From an uncultured Archangium sp. (GTDB taxonomy: Bacteria; Myxococcota; Myxococcia; Myxococcales; Myxococcaceae), in NCBI GenBank assembly GCA_903905455.1, contig CAIVGN010000187.1, positions 1 to 64,000 of the forward strand: a stretch of DNA of 64,000 nucleotides, given 5' to 3'. Below the pieces are notes generated by a model that was not told the DNA's origin, searched no databases, and worked only from the letters and a program-made list of their open reading frames with translations. This document shows, piece after piece, positions 17,832-26,000 of the stretch. The stretch's first letter is position 1. Each line of letters opens with the position of its first letter. A program made the translations under genes and the position numbers.

Positions 17832-17848
17832 CCCGAGGGAGGTACCCC

Positions 17849-18412
17849 ATGTCCCGCGCGATGCGGCTGCTGCTCCCGGCCGCGCTGCTGCTCACGGCGT
17901 CGTGTGATCCCTTCTACCTGGAGGCCGACGTCGTCGACCTGTGCCAGCGCCTGCCCGGCCAGCGCTTCGAGGTGCCGCCCGAGGTGCGCGCCCGGCTGGA
18001 GCAGCTCGACCCCGAGGCCCGGCGACTCTCGTTGGAACACACCTTCGCGTATGACCTCAAGCTCGAGTTCCCCGCGGAGCTGGAGCGCATCGTGCGTACC
18101 CGGTTCATGCTCACCTCGGTGCGGGTCACCGCGGTCGAGGGCTCCGCGCCGCTGCGCTTCGTCGACCAGGCGCGACTCACGCTGCTGCCCGACGAGGCCA
18201 GCGGGCTGGAACCCCAGGTGCTCGAATTCACGCGCGTCGACCCCGACCCGAAGACGCTCACCTGGTCGTTCGCGCCCTTCGATCTCTCGCGATACCTCCG
18301 GCTCGACACGCTCGCCTACGAGGTGCTGCTCGAAGGCACGCTGCCCACCGATCCGGTGGTGGTGGACGTGGAGCTGTGCGCCTCCGCGCGGGTGCGACTC
18401 GACTACCTCTGA
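17849..18412 (+). CDS. Hypothetical lipoprotein
   Basis: A 187-aa protein starting at ATG 17849 behind a strong GAGGGAGGT ribosome binding site. The signal peptide MSRAMRLLLPAALLLTASC carries a lipobox with Cys19. The mature part appears mainly beta-stranded (VRTRFMLTSVRVTAVEG, ARLTLLPDEASG, VVVDVELCASARVRLDYL), perhaps one immunoglobulin-like domain, with two later Cys residues. I do not recognise a family. It lies 17 bases after the preceding exported protein, so the two probably share a transcript. Confidence 0.7.
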   Translation: MSRAMRLLLPAALLLTASCDPFYLEADVVDLCQRLPGQRFEVPPEVRARLEQLDPEARRLSLEHTFAYDLKLEFPAELERIVRTRFMLTSVRVTAVEGSAPLRFVDQARLTLLPDEASGLEPQVLEFTRVDPDPKTLTWSFAPFDLSRYLRLDTLAYEVLLEGTLPTDPVVVDVELCASARVRLDYL

Positions 18413-18429
18413 ACGCAGGTGCGCCGCGG

Positions 18430-18459
18430 GTGTGCGCGGTTGGAAAAGGGTGCGCACAC
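18430..18459 (+). promoter_or_regulatory. 8-bp inverted repeat before the four-gene operon
   Basis: GTGTGCGC (18430-18437) and GCGCACAC (18452-18459) form a perfect inverted repeat with a 14-base spacer, 18 bases after the lipoprotein stop. It could be a terminator for the upstream gene (there is no T-run) or an operator for the operon starting at 18539. Confidence 0.4.
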
Positions 18460-18493
18460 GTAGGGTGACGCCCCGAGCGGTGCCCCGTGGTCC

Positions 18494-18530
18494 GGGCGAT
18501 GCAAATCGCCCCGGCAAGACAACCGAGGGG
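18494..18530 (+). promoter_or_regulatory. Leader with two mutually exclusive hairpins over the ribosome binding site
   Basis: GGGCGAT (18494-18500) pairs perfectly with ATCGCCC (18505-18511) around a GCAA tetraloop. Alternatively, GCCCCGG (18508-18514) can pair with CCGAGGGGC (18523-18531, one unpaired A), burying the GAGGGG ribosome binding site of the GTG at 18539. The two stems share bases 18508-18511, so only one can form. This is the architecture of a translational on/off switch. Confidence 0.45.
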
Positions 18531-18538
18531 CGCTCATC

Positions 18539-19879
18539 GTGGAGACCGTTCGAGTCGAAGCACTGCGGGCCTGGGAAGACGTCGCGCCGCTGCGAGAGGC
18601 GATCGACGCGCTCAACCTCCGCTCGCGAAGACCCTGCCCCTTCTCGACCTTCGAGTACCTCGAGACGTTCCTCGCGCACGACGAGTACCGCTCGGCCGGC
18701 CATCCCACGCAACTGCTCTTCCTCGCCGCCTTGGAGGGCGAGCAGCTCATCGGGTACCTCCCGCTGACGAAGGCCCGGGAGCGGCTGTGGGGGCTCCCCT
18801 TCGGGCGCATCGGCCTGCTGGTCAGCCACGACACCGACCGGCCGCACCTCGTGGCGCGCACCGAAGACGAGGCCCGCTGCAGCCGGGCCTTCTTCGAGCA
18901 CCTGCTCGAGCGGGAGCGGGGCTGGTCCTTCCTCGAGCTCGCGCTGCAGGACGACGCCTCGGGGCTCAACGAGCCGCCGAAGGTCTCGCCGCTGCGCTTC
19001 TACGTGCGCCGCTTCGAGACCATGCCCAACACCAGCATGCCGCTGCCGTACACGTCTACGGAGCGCTACCTCGCGGCCGTGTCGTCGTCGTTTCGACGCA
19101 ACGTGCAGCGGGCCACGCGGCGCCTCGACACGGTGGGCACCCTGGAGTTCGTGCGCTCCGACGACGACCGTGCCCGGTGGTCGCTGCTCGAGCTCTACCT
19201 CGACCTCGAGCGCCGTAGCTGGAAGGCCGAGGCCCGGGCCGGCATCGATCGCAGCCCCGCGCGGGTCGATTTCTTCAGGGCGCTGGCGGTGCCCGGCCAA
19301 CCGCTCGCCCTGGGCTTCGAGTTCCTGCTCCTCGATGGAGTGCCCGTGGCGGGGGGCATCAACGGCACCTTCGCCGGCAACCGGCACGGGCTCGAGATGT
19401 CGTTCGATCGCGCCTACGACGGGCTGGGCCCCGGCAACGTGTTCTCGGTGCTCTCCATCGACAGCGCGCTGCGCACGGGGCTGCGCGCGTACAACGTCGA
19501 CGGCAACTACGCCTACTACAAGGCGCGCATGGGCGGCGTGGTGACGCCCACGCACGCGGTGCAGGTCTACCGCGTCGGCTCGCTGCCCTGGCTCAAGGCC
19601 CGGGCCGGGGCGCTGCGCCGGCGACTGCGGCCGGCCGAAGTCGAGCACGCCGACTTCAACCCCGACCGGCGGCGGGTCTCGGCCGCGAGCCCGGGCGAGG
19701 CCACGGGCGAAGACGCGCCGGCCTGGCGCACGCCGCTGCCCCCCCGGCTGGAAGAACGCGAGCGCGCCCGGCAGGCCTTCGAGGCCCTCGCGGCGCAGGG
19801 GGTGCATCTGGAGCGACGAAGCCACGCAGAGATCCAGCAGACCGTGCTGGCCACGCAACGAACCCCGGAGGCCGTGTGA
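18539..19879 (+). CDS. GNAT/FemAB-like acyltransferase (CelD/BcsL type)
   Basis: A 446-aa protein whose residues about 150-330 carry the GNAT fold of the CelD/BcsL/FemAB-like group: a SSSFRRNVQRATRRLDT region, then WSLLELYLDLERRSWK, then LGFEFLLLDGVPVAGGING, and YDGLGPGNVFSVLSID followed by NVDGNYAYYKARMG. The N-terminal half resembles a degenerate copy of the same fold, as in FemAB-like proteins. Such enzymes acylate or aminoacylate glycans and lipid-linked precursors in the cytoplasm. It starts at GTG 18539, eight bases after GAGGGG, and its stop overlaps the glycosyltransferase GTG as GTGA. The C-terminal ~80 residues are charged and unfolded-looking. The acyl donor is unknown. Confidence 0.8.
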   Translation: METVRVEALRAWEDVAPLREAIDALNLRSRRPCPFSTFEYLETFLAHDEYRSAGHPTQLLFLAALEGEQLIGYLPLTKARERLWGLPFGRIGLLVSHDTDRPHLVARTEDEARCSRAFFEHLLERERGWSFLELALQDDASGLNEPPKVSPLRFYVRRFETMPNTSMPLPYTSTERYLAAVSSSFRRNVQRATRRLDTVGTLEFVRSDDDRARWSLLELYLDLERRSWKAEARAGIDRSPARVDFFRALAVPGQPLALGFEFLLLDGVPVAGGINGTFAGNRHGLEMSFDRAYDGLGPGNVFSVLSIDSALRTGLRAYNVDGNYAYYKARMGGVVTPTHAVQVYRVGSLPWLKARAGALRRRLRPAEVEHADFNPDRRRVSAASPGEATGEDAPAWRTPLPPRLEERERARQAFEALAAQGVHLERRSHAEIQQTVLATQRTPEAV

Positions 19880-21021
19880 TTCCCTTCTCCATCGTCATGC
19901 CCACCTACAACCGGCGCGACACCATCCTGCGGGCCATCTCCAGCGTGCGGGCCCAGCGCTTCACCGACTGGGAGCTGATCGTCGTGGACGACGGCTCGAT
20001 CGACGGCACCGCCGAGCAGCTCGAAGGGATCGACCCCCGGGTGCGCGTCATCCGCCAGGACAACCAGGGCGTGGCCGGCGCGCGCAACACCGGGCTGGCC
20101 GCGACGACGGGCGCGCACGTCGCCTTCCTCGACTCCGACGACGAGTGGACACCGCACCACCTCGCGCTGGCCCACGCCTTCTTCCAGAGCCACCCCGACG
20201 CGCAGCTCTACACCTCGGAGTTCTGGGAAGACTTCGGCCACCAGCAGTTCGCCAAGCACTTCCGGCCCGAGGTCGGCGACTGGTACCCCGGGACCGCCCA
20301 GCGCATCGGTTCGCACGCCTTCGACCAGCCGCCACCGCAGGGCGATCCGTACCTGTGGTTCTACCAGGCGCGCAGCGAGCTCGAGCCCTGGGCCCACGAG
20401 GCGCTCGAGGGAAACCCGTGGACCGGCGGGTTCCTGTACCGGGGCCACATCTTCCGCGGGTGGCGCTGGGGCTGGCTGATGGCGTTGCAGCCGACGGTCA
20501 TCACGCGCGCGGCGATGGAGGCCGTGGGCCCGAACGACACGAGCTACCGCGTGGCCAGCGACTTCGGCTACCTCGCCAACCTCTGCCGGCGCTTCCCCAC
20601 GCACTTCGTCTCGCTGCCCGGCTGCATCAAGCACGAGCTGGGTGACGGCGCGAGCGCCCTGGCCGAGAGCCACCTGGCGACCGGTGCCTCGGCGGTGCAG
20701 TTCAACCTCGACGTGCTGCGCTTTCACGAGGAGCTGTTCTGCCAGGCCGCCCCCGACGACCCCGAGCTCGCCGCGCTGCGCGGGTTCCGCCACTACCTCG
20801 TGGCCCAGGCGGCGCTCGATCGCGGCGACCACGCGCTCGCCCTGGCCCACCTCGACGAGGCGGTGAAGACCTACCGGGGGCCCGAGGCCCTGCGAGCCCG
20901 GCTCCTGTCGCACGCCGTCACCCAACCGAAGCTCGCCTCGCTGTTGTGGCGCGGCTCCCGCGTCAGCGCCCGGCTGGCCTCGCGACTGCGCCACGCCGTG
21001 GGCCTCCAGGTGCGGCCGTGA
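19876..21021 (+). CDS. Family 2 glycosyltransferase
   Basis: A 381-aa GT2 enzyme. The GT-A fold is evident from FSIVMPTYNRRDT, VVDDGSIDGT (Asp38/Asp39), GARNTGLAATTG and the metal-binding DSDDE (Asp86-Asp89). A GNPWTGGFLY stretch and an acceptor-side helix follow. The C-terminal ~90 residues contain TPR-like helices (ALDRGDHALALAHLDEAVKT), unusual for a minimal GT2 and possibly a partner-binding arm. No membrane helix is present, so it is cytosolic or peripheral. It overlaps its neighbours on both sides as GTGA. It probably transfers a sugar onto a lipid-linked acceptor made by this operon; donor and acceptor are not predictable. Confidence 0.9.
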   Translation: MIPFSIVMPTYNRRDTILRAISSVRAQRFTDWELIVVDDGSIDGTAEQLEGIDPRVRVIRQDNQGVAGARNTGLAATTGAHVAFLDSDDEWTPHHLALAHAFFQSHPDAQLYTSEFWEDFGHQQFAKHFRPEVGDWYPGTAQRIGSHAFDQPPPQGDPYLWFYQARSELEPWAHEALEGNPWTGGFLYRGHIFRGWRWGWLMALQPTVITRAAMEAVGPNDTSYRVASDFGYLANLCRRFPTHFVSLPGCIKHELGDGASALAESHLATGASAVQFNLDVLRFHEELFCQAAPDDPELAALRGFRHYLVAQAALDRGDHALALAHLDEAVKTYRGPEALRARLLSHAVTQPKLASLLWRGSRVSARLASRLRHAVGLQVRP

Positions 21022-22487
21022 GCGCCGGGGCGCCCCGCGCGTCGTGGAGCCGCGCGGCACGCACGCTGGTCAAGCGGGCCCTCGAAGGCGTGGTGCGCGG
21101 GTGGACCCCGCGCGTCGACCTGCCGCTGTCGACCTGGCGGCTGACCCGCGACGCCGACGGGGCGCTGGAGCTCGGGGGGCGGCGCCTCGACGGGCTCTTC
21201 GCGCAGTGGGGCTCGCCGCTCTACGTCGTCGACGAGATGCGCCTGCGCGAGAACGCGGCGCGGTTCACCGCGCGGCCCGAGGGCGCGGCCCACGGCTGCG
21301 AGGTCTTCGCCTCGTACAAGACCAACCCCGTGCCCGGCGTGTTGCGCACGCTGCACGAATGCGGGCTGGGCGCCGAGGTGACGAGCGCCTGGGAGCTGTG
21401 GCTCGCGCGGCGACTGGGCGTCGCGCCCGAACGAATCATCTTCAACGGCCCGGCCCGCACCGACGAGGCCCTCGCCGAGGGCATCGCGAGCAACGTGGGG
21501 TTGATCAACCTCAACACCCGCAGCGAGCTGGTCCGCGCGGACCGGGTGGCGCGGCAGCTGGGGCGCAGGGCGCGGGTGGGGCTTCGCGTGGTGCCGCCGG
21601 GCGGCGCGGGCGGACAGTTCGGGGAGCGCATCGACACCGGCGCCGCGCTCGAGGCGTTCCGCGAGGCGCTCCAGCAACCACACCTCGACGTGCTGGGGGT
21701 GCACGCGCACTACAACGGGCGCATCGACTCGGCGCCGCAGCTCTCGCAGTTCGTCGGCGCGCTGCTCACCTTCGTCGACGAGCTCCAGGCGCGGCTGGGG
21801 CTGCGGGTGCAGATCCTCGACGTGGGCGGCAACCTCGCCTGCCCCACGGTGCACACCCTCTCGCGACGCGACCTCCGCCTGGCCCAGACCTTCGCCCGCG
21901 AACCGACGCCGCCGCCGGTCGACGAGGTGCTGTCCATCGACGGCTACGTCGAGGGCCTGGTGCGCCCGGTGGAGGCCCACTTCGCCGCGCTGGGGCAGCC
22001 CCCCCCGCGCCTCTTCGTCGAGCCGGGCCGGGCGTTGATGGGCAACACCCAGATGCTGCTGTGCCGCGTGGCGTCGGTGCGCGACGTCGACGAGGCCGGC
22101 GTGCGCTGGGCCATTCTCGACGCGGGCATCAACGTCGCGGAGCCGATGACGAGCGAGTTCCACCAGCTCTTCGCGCTCGTCGAGCCCAGGGGTCCAGGGC
22201 GGCAGCTCTACCGGCTCACGGGGCCCACCTGCACCCAGGCCGACTGCCTGTACCCCGCGTGGCGGCTGCCGAAGCTCCGGCCCGGCGATGGCCTCGCCAT
22301 CATGGACGCCGGCGCGTACTTCGTGCCCTCGTCGACGTGCTTCTCCCACGCCCGCCCCGGGGTGGTGGCCCTGGGCGACGGAGCGCCGAGGCCCCTGCTG
22401 CGACCGGAGACCTTCGAAGACCTGGTGAGCCGCGACGAGCCGGGAGCCGTGCTGCGCGCGCTGCACGCCGTGGGGGGTGGTCCATGA
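21018..22487 (+). CDS. Fold-III PLP-dependent decarboxylase (DAP/ornithine decarboxylase-like)
   Basis: A 489-aa alanine-racemase-fold enzyme. PLP Lys101 lies in FASYKTNP, HAHYNG (229-234) and DVGGN (268-272) correspond to the usual GxHxHIGS and GGG phosphate-binding loops, EPGR is at 335-338, the catalytic Cys is Cys405 with Asp409 (GPTCTQADCL), and Tyr434 (DAGAYFVPS) faces PLP. The GGN in place of GGG and the Tyr-Asn in place of Ile-Gly show a divergent branch, probably with a substrate other than meso-diaminopimelate. Relatives sit in exosortase-linked polysaccharide clusters. The start GTG 21018 overlaps the GT2 stop as GTGA, and the stop overlaps the next ATG as ATGA. It should supply an amine to the ligase that follows. 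Confidence 0.85.
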   Translation: MSAGAPRASWSRAARTLVKRALEGVVRGWTPRVDLPLSTWRLTRDADGALELGGRRLDGLFAQWGSPLYVVDEMRLRENAARFTARPEGAAHGCEVFASYKTNPVPGVLRTLHECGLGAEVTSAWELWLARRLGVAPERIIFNGPARTDEALAEGIASNVGLINLNTRSELVRADRVARQLGRRARVGLRVVPPGGAGGQFGERIDTGAALEAFREALQQPHLDVLGVHAHYNGRIDSAPQLSQFVGALLTFVDELQARLGLRVQILDVGGNLACPTVHTLSRRDLRLAQTFAREPTPPPVDEVLSIDGYVEGLVRPVEAHFAALGQPPPRLFVEPGRALMGNTQMLLCRVASVRDVDEAGVRWAILDAGINVAEPMTSEFHQLFALVEPRGPGRQLYRLTGPTCTQADCLYPAWRLPKLRPGDGLAIMDAGAYFVPSSTCFSHARPGVVALGDGAPRPLLRPETFEDLVSRDEPGAVLRALHAVGGGP

Positions 22488-23800
22488 ACGCCATCACCCA
22501 GCACGAGGGCCCCCAGCTGGCCCGGGCCGCGACGCCCGGGGTCTTGCTCACCGCGGCCACGGCCTACGGCACGCTCGCCGCGGCCCGGTCCCTCGACCGG
22601 GCGGGCATCGACGTCGTCATGGCCGACCCCGACTGGCTCGCGCCCGGGCTCTGGAGCCGCGCGGTGAAGCACTCGCTGCGCTGCCCCGACGCCTCGACCC
22701 AGCCCGAGGCCTTCGTGCAGTGGCTGCTCGACTTCGGCGCGCGCGCGCCGGGCACGGTGCTCTACGCGACCACCGACGACGTGGCCTGGCTGATGGCCCG
22801 CAACCGCGAGCGCCTGGCCAGGAACTTCCTGATGTACCAACCGCCGCTCGCGGCGACGACGGCGCTGCTCAACAAGTGGCAGCTCTCGCGCGCGTGCGCA
22901 GCGGTGGGGCTGGAGACGCCGCGCACCTGGTTGCCGGAAGACGACACCGCGCTGCGCCACGTGCGCGAAGACTCGGCGGGGCCCTGGGTCATCAAGCCGC
23001 AGACCCAGGCCCTCTTTGCGTCGCACCAGAAGGGCCAGCTGGTGCGCGACGGCAGGCAGCTCGAGGGCGCGTACCATGCGTTCGAGGCGGCCTCGTCGCA
23101 CGCGCTGGCGATGCGGCAAGCAGACCCCGGCATCTCCCGGCCGCTGGTGCAGGCCTTCTGCGAGACCGCGGCCGACCACATCTACAACTTGAGCGGCTTC
23201 ATCGACGAGACGGGGTCGCTGTGCGTGGCCCGGGCTTCGCGCAAGGTGCTGCAGTGGCCCTACCGGCTGGGCATCGGGCTGTGCTTCGAGGCCGCCGAGG
23301 TGCAGCCGGAGCTCAGCGCGGGCGTGGCGCGGCTGTGCCGGCGCGTGGGCCACTACGGCGCCTTCGAGGTGGAGTTCGTGGAGGCGAGCCCGAAGCACTG
23401 GGAGCTGATCGACTTCAACCCCCGGTTCTACGGCGAGCTGGGCTTCGACGTGGCGCGGGGCCTGGACCTGCCGCGGCTGGTGTACCTGGCCGCGACCGGG
23501 CAACACGCCGCGCTGCAGCGGGCCGTCGAGCTCATGGGGCTCCAGCCCCCCAGGGAGGACCAGGCGTGGTGCAACCGGCTGCAGTTCGAGCTGGTGTTGG
23601 GCCTGCGGCGGGTGGCCGGGGTCCTGCCGCCGGGGGAAGCCGAGCGCTGGCGGGCCTGGCTGTGGGATCACCGCCGCGGGCTGGTGGACGCGGTGCTCGA
23701 TCGCCGCGACTGGCGGCCCGCCCTGGTCGACGGGGCCATGGGGGTGTTGGCGCGCGCGCGCCACCCGCGGGGGACGTGGCGCGCGGCGCACGAGGCGTGA
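22484..23800 (+). CDS. ATP-grasp carboxylate-amine ligase
   Basis: A 438-aa ATP-grasp protein. The N-terminal Rossmann-like part (VLLTAATAYGTLAAARSLDR, DVVMADPDW) is followed by an ATP-binding lid (PWVIKPQTQAL) and the metal-binding ELIDFNPRFYGELG (near 306-319), with the required Asn-Pro-Arg. The family joins a carboxylate to an amine through an acyl-phosphate. Its ATG overlaps the decarboxylase stop as ATGA, so the product amine of that enzyme is a natural candidate substrate. The last ~80 residues are helical and of unknown role. This is the last gene of the coupled set; paired inverted repeats follow. Confidence 0.85.
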   Translation: MNAITQHEGPQLARAATPGVLLTAATAYGTLAAARSLDRAGIDVVMADPDWLAPGLWSRAVKHSLRCPDASTQPEAFVQWLLDFGARAPGTVLYATTDDVAWLMARNRERLARNFLMYQPPLAATTALLNKWQLSRACAAVGLETPRTWLPEDDTALRHVREDSAGPWVIKPQTQALFASHQKGQLVRDGRQLEGAYHAFEAASSHALAMRQADPGISRPLVQAFCETAADHIYNLSGFIDETGSLCVARASRKVLQWPYRLGIGLCFEAAEVQPELSAGVARLCRRVGHYGAFEVEFVEASPKHWELIDFNPRFYGELGFDVARGLDLPRLVYLAATGQHAALQRAVELMGLQPPREDQAWCNRLQFELVLGLRRVAGVLPPGEAERWRAWLWDHRRGLVDAVLDRRDWRPALVDGAMGVLARARHPRGTWRAAHEA

Positions 23801-23806
23801 GGGCCA

Positions 23807-23829
23807 CCGTTGATTGCTTCCATCAACGG
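23807..23829 (+). promoter_or_regulatory. Perfect 8-bp inverted repeat CCGTTGAT-N7-ATCAACGG
   Basis: It begins six bases after the ATP-grasp stop and 73 bases before the CoA-transferase ATG. The arms are perfect, the spacer is 7 bases and no T-run follows, so a protein-binding operator (TetR- or GntR-like geometry) is more likely than a terminator. Confidence 0.45.
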
Positions 23830-23838
23830 CGGTCATCA

Positions 23839-23856
23839 GGTGAACGGCGGTTCACC
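23839..23856 (+). promoter_or_regulatory. Perfect 7-bp inverted repeat GGTGAAC-N4-GTTCACC
   Basis: A second perfect inverted repeat lies nine bases after the first. The motif AACGGCGG occurs in both and again as TGAACGGCG at 23858. It may be a second operator or a leader hairpin for the CoA-transferase gene. Confidence 0.45.
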
Positions 23857-23902
23857 ATGAACGGCGTGTCCTTCGTGGCGAACAGCACGTAGGGGGCCGC
23901 GC

Positions 23903-25846
23903 ATGGCGCTCTCTCATCACCCCATCGCGGTCGCGTTTCGCGCAACAGACACCGGCAAGATCGTCTCGGCCCGGGACGCGGTGCGGCTGATCGGCGACGG
24001 CGACACCGTGGCCATCGGCGGCTTCGTGGGCATCGGCACGGCCGAGAACCTGCTCGTGGCCCTGGAGCAGCGCTTCCTTTCGGGGGGCGAGCCGGGAAAG
24101 GGCACGCCGCGCAACCTGACGTTGGTCTTCGCGGCCGGCCAGGGCGACGGCAAGGACCGGGGCCTCAACCACCTGGGCCACGAGGGCCTGGTGCGCCGGG
24201 TCGTGGGGGGCCACTTCGGGCTGGCGCCGAAGCTCCAACAGCTGGTGGTCAACAACCGCATCGAGGCGCACAACCTGCCGCAGGGCGTGCTCGCGCACCT
24301 CTTCCGGGACATCGCCGCGGGCAAGCCGGGCACCATCACCCGGGTCGGCCTGGGCACCTTCGTGGACCCGCGCTTCGGCGGCGGCAAGCTCAATGCGCTG
24401 ACCACCCGCGAGCTGGTGCGGGTGATGGACGTGGATGGCGAGGAGTACCTTTTCTACAAGGCGTTCCCGCTCAACGTGGCCCTCATTCGCGGCACCACGG
24501 CCGACCCCGACGGCAACATCACCATGGAGCGCGAGGCGCTGACGCTCGAGGCCCAGGCCATCGCCATGGCGGTGCGCAATTCAGGGGGCACGGTCATCGT
24601 CCAGGTGGAGCGCGTGGCCGAGCGGGGCACGCTCAACCCGCGGCAGGTGAAGATCCCCGGCATCCTCGTGGACTGCGTGGTGGTGGCCGAAAAGCCCGAG
24701 TACCACATGCAGACCTTCTCCGAGCAGTACAACGCGGCCTACTCGGGGGAGATCCGCATTCCCCTGTCGGCGATCCCCGCGATGCCCATGAGCGAGCGGA
24801 AGATCATCGCGCGCCGCGCGGCCCTCGAGCTGAAGGCCAACGCGGTGGTGAACCTCGGCATCGGCATGCCCGAGGGCGTGGCCAACGTGGCCAACGAAGA
24901 ACGGGTCATCGACCTGCTGACGCTCACCGCCGAGCCCGGGGTCATCGGCGGCATTCCCGCCGGCGGCATGAGCTTCGGCGCGGCGGTCAACCACCAGGCC
25001 ATCGTCGACCAGCCCAGCCAGTTCGATTTCTACCAGGGCGGCGGGCTGGACATCACCTTCCTGGGCCTCGCCCAGGCCGACCGCGAGGGGAACCTGAACG
25101 TCTCGAAGTTCGGGCCGCGGCTGGCGGGCTGCGGCGGGTTCATCGACATCTCGCAGAACGCCAAGAAGGTGGTCTTCGTGGGCACCTTCACCGCGGGCCA
25201 GGCGAAGAAGTTCGTCGCCGAGGTCGAGCACCGCACCTTCAGCGGATCGCAGGCGGCCCGGCGCGGCAAGACGGTGCTCTACATCACCGAGCGCTGCGTC
25301 TTCCGCCTGGTCACCGGGGGCCTGGAGCTCATCGAGATCGCCCCGGGCGTGGACCTGCAGAAGGACATCCTCGACCAGATGGACTTCGTGCCCCTCATGT
25401 CCCGGCCGCCGGCGCTGATGGACGCGCGCATCTTCCGCCCCGAGCCGATGAACCTGCGGCCGGCCATGCTCGAGATGCCGCTGGAAGACCGCCTCTCGTA
25501 CGACCCGCTGAAGAAGCTCTTCTTCGTGAACTTCGCGGGCCTGAGCGTGCGCTCGCCGGCCGACATCGCGCGCATTGCCGAGGCGGTCGCCGCGAAGATG
25601 AAGCCCGTCGGGCACAAGGTCAGCGGCATCGTGAACTACGACCGCTTCTCCATCAGCCCCGAGCTGGTCGACGCGTACATCGACATGGTCAAGGCCGTCA
25701 CCGAGCAGCACTACAACGACGTGACCCGCTACACCGCGAACCCCTTCCTGCGCATGCAGCTGGGCGAGGCGATGCAGAGCCACCAGGTGCCTCCGCACCT
25801 CTACGAGAACTCCGACGAGGCCACGGCCCACCTGGTCGCCTCCTGA
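23903..25846 (+). CDS. Fused two-domain acyl-CoA:acetate/3-ketoacid CoA-transferase
   Basis: A 647-aa class I CoA-transferase in which the alpha and beta halves are fused. The alpha half carries [19 protein letters not shown] and the beta half begins near 295 with [19 protein letters not shown]. The catalytic Glu344 lies in [15 protein letters not shown], followed by [16 protein letters not shown]-terminal extension of about 120 residues ([23 protein letters not shown]) is found in the YdiF/propionate CoA-transferase-like branch. The enzyme moves CoA between short acyl groups such as acetoacetate, acetate or propionate through a glutamyl-CoA intermediate. Downstream SDR and thiolase genes fit an acetoacetate or 3-hydroxybutyrate route, although a 154-base gap with its own operator-like sites separates them. 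Confidence 0.9.
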   Translation: MALSHHPIAVAFRATDTGKIVSARDAVRLIGDGDTVAIGGFVGIGTAENLLVALEQRFLSGGEPGKGTPRNLTLVFAAGQGDGKDRGLNHLGHEGLVRRVVGGHFGLAPKLQQLVVNNRIEAHNLPQGVLAHLFRDIAAGKPGTITRVGLGTFVDPRFGGGKLNALTTRELVRVMDVDGEEYLFYKAFPLNVALIRGTTADPDGNITMEREALTLEAQAIAMAVRNSGGTVIVQVERVAERGTLNPRQVKIPGILVDCVVVAEKPEYHMQTFSEQYNAAYSGEIRIPLSAIPAMPMSERKIIARRAALELKANAVVNLGIGMPEGVANVANEERVIDLLTLTAEPGVIGGIPAGGMSFGAAVNHQAIVDQPSQFDFYQGGGLDITFLGLAQADREGNLNVSKFGPRLAGCGGFIDISQNAKKVVFVGTFTAGQAKKFVAEVEHRTFSGSQAARRGKTVLYITERCVFRLVTGGLELIEIAPGVDLQKDILDQMDFVPLMSRPPALMDARIFRPEPMNLRPAMLEMPLEDRLSYDPLKKLFFVNFAGLSVRSPADIARIAEAVAAKMKPVGHKVSGIVNYDRFSISPELVDAYIDMVKAVTEQHYNDVTRYTANPFLRMQLGEAMQSHQVPPHLYENSDEATAHLVAS

Positions 25847-25898
25847 GCGGCCCCGGAAGGCCGGCTTCTGACTGGCCGTAGCCCCGCGGCGGCCCGCA

Positions 25899-25916
25899 AT
25901 TGCTGCACCGCACAAT
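25899..25916 (+). promoter_or_regulatory. TGC-rich palindromic operator-like site 1
   Basis: ATTGCTGC-ACC-GCACAAT is an imperfect inverted repeat, 85 bases before the dehydrogenase ATG. It matches a second copy at 25957 at 15 of 18 positions and resembles the TTGTGC-N3-GCAC palindrome upstream of the PHB depolymerase gene. Confidence 0.5.
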
Positions 25917-25956
25917 CATTTGACCCAAGCCGGGGGCGCTGTCACTGAGGCCCCTG

Positions 25957-25974
25957 ATTGCTGCGGCGCACCAT
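25957..25974 (+). promoter_or_regulatory. TGC-rich palindromic operator-like site 2
   Basis: ATTGCTGC-GGC-GCACCAT starts 58 bases after the start of site 1 and 27 bases before the dehydrogenase ATG. The duplicated site in the same orientation suggests a cooperative binding protein; the left arm is identical in both copies. Confidence 0.5.
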
Positions 25975-26000
25975 GCGTCGCAGAAACAGCGAGGGTCGAT

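Noticed and set aside
18494..18530. A cyclic-di-GMP (GEMM) riboswitch before the biosynthetic operon
   Set aside because: The conserved GEMM core (GGCAAA and ACGCAAAGCC elements with a three-way junction) is absent; only a GCAA tetraloop hairpin is present.
25899..25974. The two TGC-rich sites as a promoter pair
   Set aside because: They do not show -35/-10 spacing to each other; the palindromic form and duplication fit an operator better.
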